64,000 nucleotides of DNA from CAVUPF01 sp963803755 (GTDB lineage: Bacteria; Actinomycetota; Thermoleophilia; Solirubrobacterales; 70-9), in contig CAWDNP010000007.1 in assembly GCA_963803755.1 (NCBI GenBank), positions 372,001 to 436,000 of the forward strand, given 5' to 3'. Numbering within the stretch: the stretch's first letter is position 1; every line of letters begins with the position of its first letter. Below the pieces are notes generated by a model, which saw only the letters and a list, made by a program, of their open reading frames with translations, ran no database searches and was not told the origin of the DNA. Shown piece after piece: positions 60,124 through 64,000 of this stretch. A program made the translations under genes and the position numbers.

Positions 60124-61002
60124 ATGAGCATCGACGCGGTGCGGACGCCGAAGGAGCGCCTCGAGGGTCTGCCGGACTTCCCCTTCGAGTCGAGCTACCG
60201 CGAGATCGACGGGCTGCGGATCGCCTATCTCGATGAGGGAGAGGGCCCGCCGGTCGTCTTCTTCCACGGCGAGCCGACCTGGTCGTTTCTCTGGCGCAAG
60301 GTGATCCCGCCGGTCCGCGACGCCGGCTACCACTGCATCGCTCCCGACTACGCGGGTTTCGGCCGCTCCGACAAGCCCACCGACCTCGGCTGGTACACCT
60401 ACGACCGCCATGTCGAGCTGATGGCGAGGCTGCTCGAGGAGCTCGACGTGCGCGACGCAACGGCGGTCGTCCACGACTGGGGTGGACCGATCGGCCTGCG
60501 CCTGGCGGTCGAGCATCCCGACCGCTTCTCCCGCTTAGTGGTTATGGACACCGGCCCCTTCACCGGCCACCAGCGGATGAGCGACAACTGGCTCAAATTC
60601 CGCGAGTTCGTCCGCAACAACCTGGACGTGCCGATCGGGGTGCTGGTCCGGGGAGGCTGCAAGAACGACCCCGGTGACGAGGTGATCGCCGCCTATGAGG
60701 CGCCGTATCCAAGTCCCGAGTCAAAGGCCGGGGCGCGCGCCTTCCCGCTGATCTTGCCGACCGAGCCCGCGGCGCCGGGCGCCGCGGAGGGCAAACGGGT
60801 CGCCGATGCGCTGCGGGTAGACGAGAGGCCGACCCTGCTCCTGTGGGCGGACTCCGACCCCGTCCTGCCCTTCTCAGTCGGCGAGCGTGTCTCTGCGCAG
60901 TTGGGCTTTCCGTCGCCGCGCAAAATCGAGAACGCCGGGCACTTCCTTCAGGAGGACGCGGGCGAGGAGATCGGGCGCGTCATCGCCGAGTGGCTCGGCT
61001 GA
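60124..61002 (+). CDS. Haloalkane dehalogenase-like alpha/beta hydrolase
   Basis: A 292-residue alpha/beta hydrolase most like haloalkane dehalogenases. It shows VVFFHGEPTWSFLWRKVIP (oxyanion region, with the halide-binding Trp), APDYAGFGRSDKPTD, and the nucleophile elbow VVHDWGGPIGLRLA, in which Asp replaces the Ser of esterases. The acid is likely the Asp in LLWADSDPVLPF, and the His is in NAGHFLQEDAGEE. A GGAGG-like site precedes the ATG at 60124. Natural substrates are often unknown. The end overlaps the convergent metallophosphoesterase gene by 23 bp. Confidence 0.88.
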   Translation: MSIDAVRTPKERLEGLPDFPFESSYREIDGLRIAYLDEGEGPPVVFFHGEPTWSFLWRKVIPPVRDAGYHCIAPDYAGFGRSDKPTDLGWYTYDRHVELMARLLEELDVRDATAVVHDWGGPIGLRLAVEHPDRFSRLVVMDTGPFTGHQRMSDNWLKFREFVRNNLDVPIGVLVRGGCKNDPGDEVIAAYEAPYPSPESKAGARAFPLILPTEPAAPGAAEGKRVADALRVDERPTLLLWADSDPVLPFSVGERVSAQLGFPSPRKIENAGHFLQEDAGEEIGRVIAEWLG

Positions 61003-62101
61003 GGCCGGCGATCACCGCCAGCTCCTCGCGGGAGCGATTGCCGAGGAGCTGAACGCGGCGGGGCGGGCCCTCGTCCTCGACCCAGGTGATCGTCCCGGGC
61101 CAATAGGGACCCGGCGGGGCGCCGGGATGATGGAAGGCGGAGGCGAAGACCCAGGACCCGGTGTTGTGGAGCCGTCCGCCGCCGGGAAGCTCCCAGGCTG
61201 GCTCCCCCTCCCGCGGCCCGCCGCGATGGGTGTGGCCGGTGAGGACGTGGGCGGCGCCCAGCCCCAGCCGCGTTGCCATCTCAGTCGCCCCGGCCACACC
61301 GCTGCGGAAGATCGCCTCGCCGGAGAGGTCGGGGGCGAAGTCGGAGCGCAGGAGGCGGTTGACGCCCCAGATCGCCGCTGCCACCCCGCCGCGCGCCGCG
61401 CCCCTCGTCACTCGTCGCCGCGCCCCGTCGTCGCCGCCGCCGGACACCAGCTCCCATGCCGTCTCTGAGGTGCGTCCCGCCCTGCGCGCCACTCCCGAGG
61501 CACGCGACTGGGCGAGGCCGAAGCCGAACCCATAGAGAGGGCGGAGAACCCGCTCGTAGTCCTCGGGCCTCGCCGGGCTGGGAAGGGGTCCGGAGACGCG
61601 CATCACCACCGCCGCCGCGAGGCACTCGGCGCGCGGCAGGGAGAGGTGGCAGTCCATGTAGTGGCCGTGGGTCGCGTAGACGTCGTCGCGCAGCCAGACG
61701 CCGGGGTAGGCGAGCTCGAGGTGGGCGTCTCCCAGCCAGCCGTCGAGCAGGGCGGTGGGGCCGGGGAAGGGGCCATAGCGCTGCTCCAGCCCCAGGGCCG
61801 AGCTGCCGGACAGCGACAGCTCGTCGAGCAGTGGCTCGGCGAAGCGGTGGTCGTGGTTACCGGGGACGAGGATCGCCTCGCGGTCGCCCAGCACCTCGCC
61901 CAGCTCTTCGAAGAAGGGCCGCGCAACAGCCAGGGCGACGCCGAGCGGCCGCTCGCGCAGCTCGACCACGTCGCCGAGCAGGACGATGCGGTCGGCTGTC
62001 GCGATCTCCTCAAGCAGCGCCCGCCGGATCTCCGCGTCGCGCAGGACATCCTCGCCGAAGGCGCTGCCCAGGTGAAGATCAGAGACGATCGCGGTGCGCA
62101 C
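60980..62101 (-). CDS. Metallophosphoesterase
   Basis: A 373-residue calcineurin-like phosphoesterase with all metal-binding motifs in order: SDLHLGS (residue 7-13), LLGDVVEL, VPGNHDH, ATHGHY and TGHTHRGG near 290. An insert of about 90 residues rich in Arg and Gly sits between the fourth and fifth motifs. The substrate is not identified. It is convergent with the dehalogenase gene (23-bp overlap) and divergent from the hydrolase at 62184. Confidence 0.88.
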   Translation of the reverse strand: MRTAIVSDLHLGSAFGEDVLRDAEIRRALLEEIATADRIVLLGDVVELRERPLGVALAVARPFFEELGEVLGDREAILVPGNHDHRFAEPLLDELSLSGSSALGLEQRYGPFPGPTALLDGWLGDAHLELAYPGVWLRDDVYATHGHYMDCHLSLPRAECLAAAVVMRVSGPLPSPARPEDYERVLRPLYGFGFGLAQSRASGVARRAGRTSETAWELVSGGGDDGARRRVTRGAARGGVAAAIWGVNRLLRSDFAPDLSGEAIFRSGVAGATEMATRLGLGAAHVLTGHTHRGGPREGEPAWELPGGGRLHNTGSWVFASAFHHPGAPPGPYWPGTITWVEDEGPPRRVQLLGNRSREELAVIAGLSRATRR

Positions 62102-62183
62102 CGCGCCAACCTAACCGCTGAGCCCAGCCGCGCCTGCAAGCGTTCCTCCTGGCCGCACAGCCAGTCCCGGCTAAAATTGCCGG

Positions 62184-63158
62184 ATGAAAGGACTTAGCGA
62201 AGAGCGCCTGGCGCCCACCAACGGGATCGAGATCGCCTATCAGGAGATCGGCGACCCCGGTGGTGAGCCGCTGCTGCTGGTGATGGGGCTGGGGACGCAG
62301 ATGCTCGGATGGAATCAGGAGTTCTGCGAGATGCTGGCCGAGCAGGGCTTCAGGGTCGTCCGCTTCGACAACCGCGACATCGGCCGCTCGACCATGATCG
62401 AGTCCGCCGGGGTGCCGAAGCGGATCGACATGCTGCTCGGTCGCCGCTCAGCCGCTCCCTACTTGTTGGGCGATATGGCTGCCGACACGACCGGGCTGAT
62501 GGACCACCTTGGGATCGAGTCCGCCCACGTGGTGGGTGCCTCGATGGGCGGGATGATCGCCCAGACACTGGCGATCGAGAGCCCCGAGCGGGTCCGGTCG
62601 CTGGTCTCGATGATGTCGACCACCGGCAACCGCCGGGTGGGGATGCCGGCGCCGAAGACCCTCGGGACGCTGATGGCGCGCCCCGCCCCAGGGCGCGAGG
62701 CCGCCGTCGAGCAGGCGCTGAAGACCTTCCGCATCATCGGCTCCCCCGGCTTCCCGATGGACGAGCAGCGTCTGCGTGAGGCGGCGGGCACCTCCTATGA
62801 CCGCGGCCACAGCAAGGCCGGGGTGGCGCGCCAGCTCTACGCGATCACCGCCTCCGGCGATCGCACCAAGGCCCTTCACGACCTGCGGACGCCAACGGCC
62901 GTTATTCACGGCGCCGAGGACCCTCTGATCCAGCCGTCGGGAGGCCGCGCGACCGCCAAAGCGATCCCCGGCGCCCATCTGCGAATCATCGAGGGCATGG
63001 GCCACGACCTCCCGCGAGCCCTCTGGCCGACCTTCATAGAGGAGATCTCCTCTAACGCCACCCGCACCGTGGGTGAGCCGGCTGCCATGCGGCCGACTCA
63101 GGCCTTCGGCCCCACGAATTCGTCGAGCCTCGCCACGTCAGCCTTGCGAGAGACGTAG
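62184..63158 (+). CDS. Alpha/beta fold hydrolase
   Basis: A 324-residue alpha/beta hydrolase. It shows EPLLLVMGLGTQMLGWNQEF, RFDNRDIGRST, the nucleophile elbow VVGASMGGMIAQTLA (Ser), an Asp in IHGAEDPLI, and His in EGMGHDLP. This is the typical family of esterases and lactonases annotated as alpha/beta hydrolases near aclacinomycin-methylesterase-like proteins. A TAAAAT hexamer ends 6 nt before the ATG, so the mRNA is almost surely leaderless. The last 20 or so residues (after MRPTQAF) run antisense into the decayed HTH-LAGLIDADG gene and are unlikely to be ancestral. Confidence 0.87.
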   Translation: MKGLSEERLAPTNGIEIAYQEIGDPGGEPLLLVMGLGTQMLGWNQEFCEMLAEQGFRVVRFDNRDIGRSTMIESAGVPKRIDMLLGRRSAAPYLLGDMAADTTGLMDHLGIESAHVVGASMGGMIAQTLAIESPERVRSLVSMMSTTGNRRVGMPAPKTLGTLMARPAPGREAAVEQALKTFRIIGSPGFPMDEQRLREAAGTSYDRGHSKAGVARQLYAITASGDRTKALHDLRTPTAVIHGAEDPLIQPSGGRATAKAIPGAHLRIIEGMGHDLPRALWPTFIEEISSNATRTVGEPAAMRPTQAFGPTNSSSLATSALRET

Positions 63159-63880
63159 ATAGCGTGCCTCCCGGCCGCTGTCCAATGCAGGTCCAGAAGC
63201 TCGCAGGTGTCACAGAACATCCTCAGGATGTCGGTGGAGAAATTGTCGAACCGGTAACGCGGGCAGGACCATCCGCCACGGCCGCTGTTTTGAAAACGAC
63301 AGCCATCGGAATGGATGAGGCCTCGTAGAAACAAGTGGGGACGAGGTCAACGAACTCTTGCTGCCACGCCGTTAAGGCGATCGATCGTAAGTGCTTTTTG
63401 CCTGGGCCATGCTGGGGGAAAAGGCAGGGCCAGCTCTTCGAGTATGAATTGACCTCGTAGCAGTTGCACGACCGTAACTGTCGTCCTACTCGGTTCCAGG
63501 GAAGAACGGCTTGCATGGCAGCCTCGCACTCTCGGACGATCCCGGGATACCTCACGTCCAGAAAGATCCGGAGCCGGTGGACGCCACGTCGATGGGTTGA
63601 AATGCAACCGTCGCCGAGGTACATGCCCGGCAGGTACACGTAGGCAGTCGAGAGTCGGTCGAAGTTGTGCCAGCTGCTGCCGCATCGGTCGCAAGGCGGA
63701 AGACCGCCTGGACCTCCGAGCTGACCAGAGCGGCTTGTGTAGGAGTGCGGAAGCTTGCCCTTGGACCAGTCTCTGATCGTTGGTCGCGAGATACCCGTGC
63801 GTCGCGAAATCTCGCAGTTATTGAGCCCCTAGTCTCTCAATCGAAGAGCCTCAGCCACCGTTCTCTCGACTATGCACCGA
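63098..63880 (-). pseudogene. HTH-LAGLIDADG homing-endonuclease-like gene, copy 2 (decayed)
   Basis: A homolog of the gene at 25671-26465 with the same order: HTH (GLNNCEISRRTGISRPTIRDW), a CDRC pair, the first LAGLIDADG-type motif PGMYLGDG, a basic middle with YSKSWPCLFPQHGPGKKH, the second motif LRGLIHSDG, and a C-terminus ending FVGPKA. It is inactivated by an in-frame TAG in the HTH (63829-63831, where copy 1 has Ser) and by a one-base deletion in the G run at 63337-63340. It begins at the 3' end of tRNA-Leu(CAG) on the same strand and overlaps the end of the hydrolase gene. Confidence 0.82.
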
Positions 63881-63892
63881 GGAACCTCGCTA

Positions 63893-63978
63893 TGCGGCTG
63901 GAGGGATTCGAACCCCCACGCTCTCTCTCGAGCAATAGGTTCTGAGCCTATCGCGTCTGCCAGTTCCGCCACAGCCGC
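63893..63978 (-). tRNA. tRNA-Leu (anticodon CAG)
   Basis: An 86-nt class II tRNA with acceptor GCGGCTG/CAGCCGC, anticodon loop CTCAGAA giving CAG, a long variable arm and T-loop GTTCGAAT. CCA is not encoded. The HTH-LAGLIDADG copy 2 follows directly. Confidence 0.95.
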
Positions 63979-64000
63979 CGGTGACCACAAATGTAGCGGC

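Noticed and set aside
1..64000. CRISPR array or Cas genes
   Set aside because: I saw no regularly spaced repeats of 23-50 bp and no Cas-like protein.

Overview
The window reads as a chromosome segment of a high-GC actinobacterium. Three things suggest a member of the Thermoleophilia (Solirubrobacterales-like): a complete coenzyme F420 biosynthesis set, an ethylmalonyl-CoA pathway marker (crotonyl-CoA carboxylase/reductase beside a MeaA-like mutase), and many genes that look leaderless. The class assignment is an inference from gene content and style, not a phylogenetic result.

Layout. 1-13.2 kb: B12-dependent acyl-CoA mutase (cut by the window edge), two paralogous acyltransferase-3/SGNH membrane enzymes around clpS, tatA, crotonyl-CoA carboxylase/reductase, rmuC, a YgfZ-like protein, small conserved genes and an NMT1/THI5-type binding lipoprotein. 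13.2-20.3 kb: aquaporin, then the F420 block (cofG, cofH, a zinc alcohol dehydrogenase, and on the other strand fno-cofD-cofC-cofE with overlapping genes). 20.4-25.6 kb: a leucine/acetoacetate catabolism block (SDR, HMG-CoA lyase, acyl-CoA carboxylase beta, acetoacetate-CoA ligase). 25.6-44.4 kb: an accessory region with six tRNA genes, a tRNA-like fragment, a decayed HTH-LAGLIDADG gene, an MNT-HEPN pair, VapBC, lone XRE regulators, IS110 remnants and broken genes, mixed with metabolic genes (desaturase, glutamate decarboxylase, carboxyltransferase). 44.4-51 kb: NUDIX, RDD and DUF389 membrane proteins, a secreted trypsin-like protease, a phosphoesterase. 51-55 kb: a phosphate-uptake operon (pstS-C-A-B) that runs through overlapping genes into a lipoprotein, two zinc-ribbon proteins and the phosphoesterase. 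55.8-60 kb: a sulfate-uptake operon (sbp-cysT-cysW-cysA). 60-64 kb: haloalkane dehalogenase-like hydrolase, metallophosphoesterase, a second hydrolase, then a second decayed HTH-LAGLIDADG gene against another tRNA-Leu gene.

The most unusual signal is that pair of decayed genes. Each is a free-standing HTH plus two-motif LAGLIDADG protein that starts almost at the 3' end of a tRNA-Leu gene, on the same strand. A second theme is a scatter of single-base frameshifts in otherwise well-conserved genes. Several coincide with homopolymers. Four are explained if a GAGAC/GTCTC pentamer has been misread, so some may be sequence errors rather than biology.
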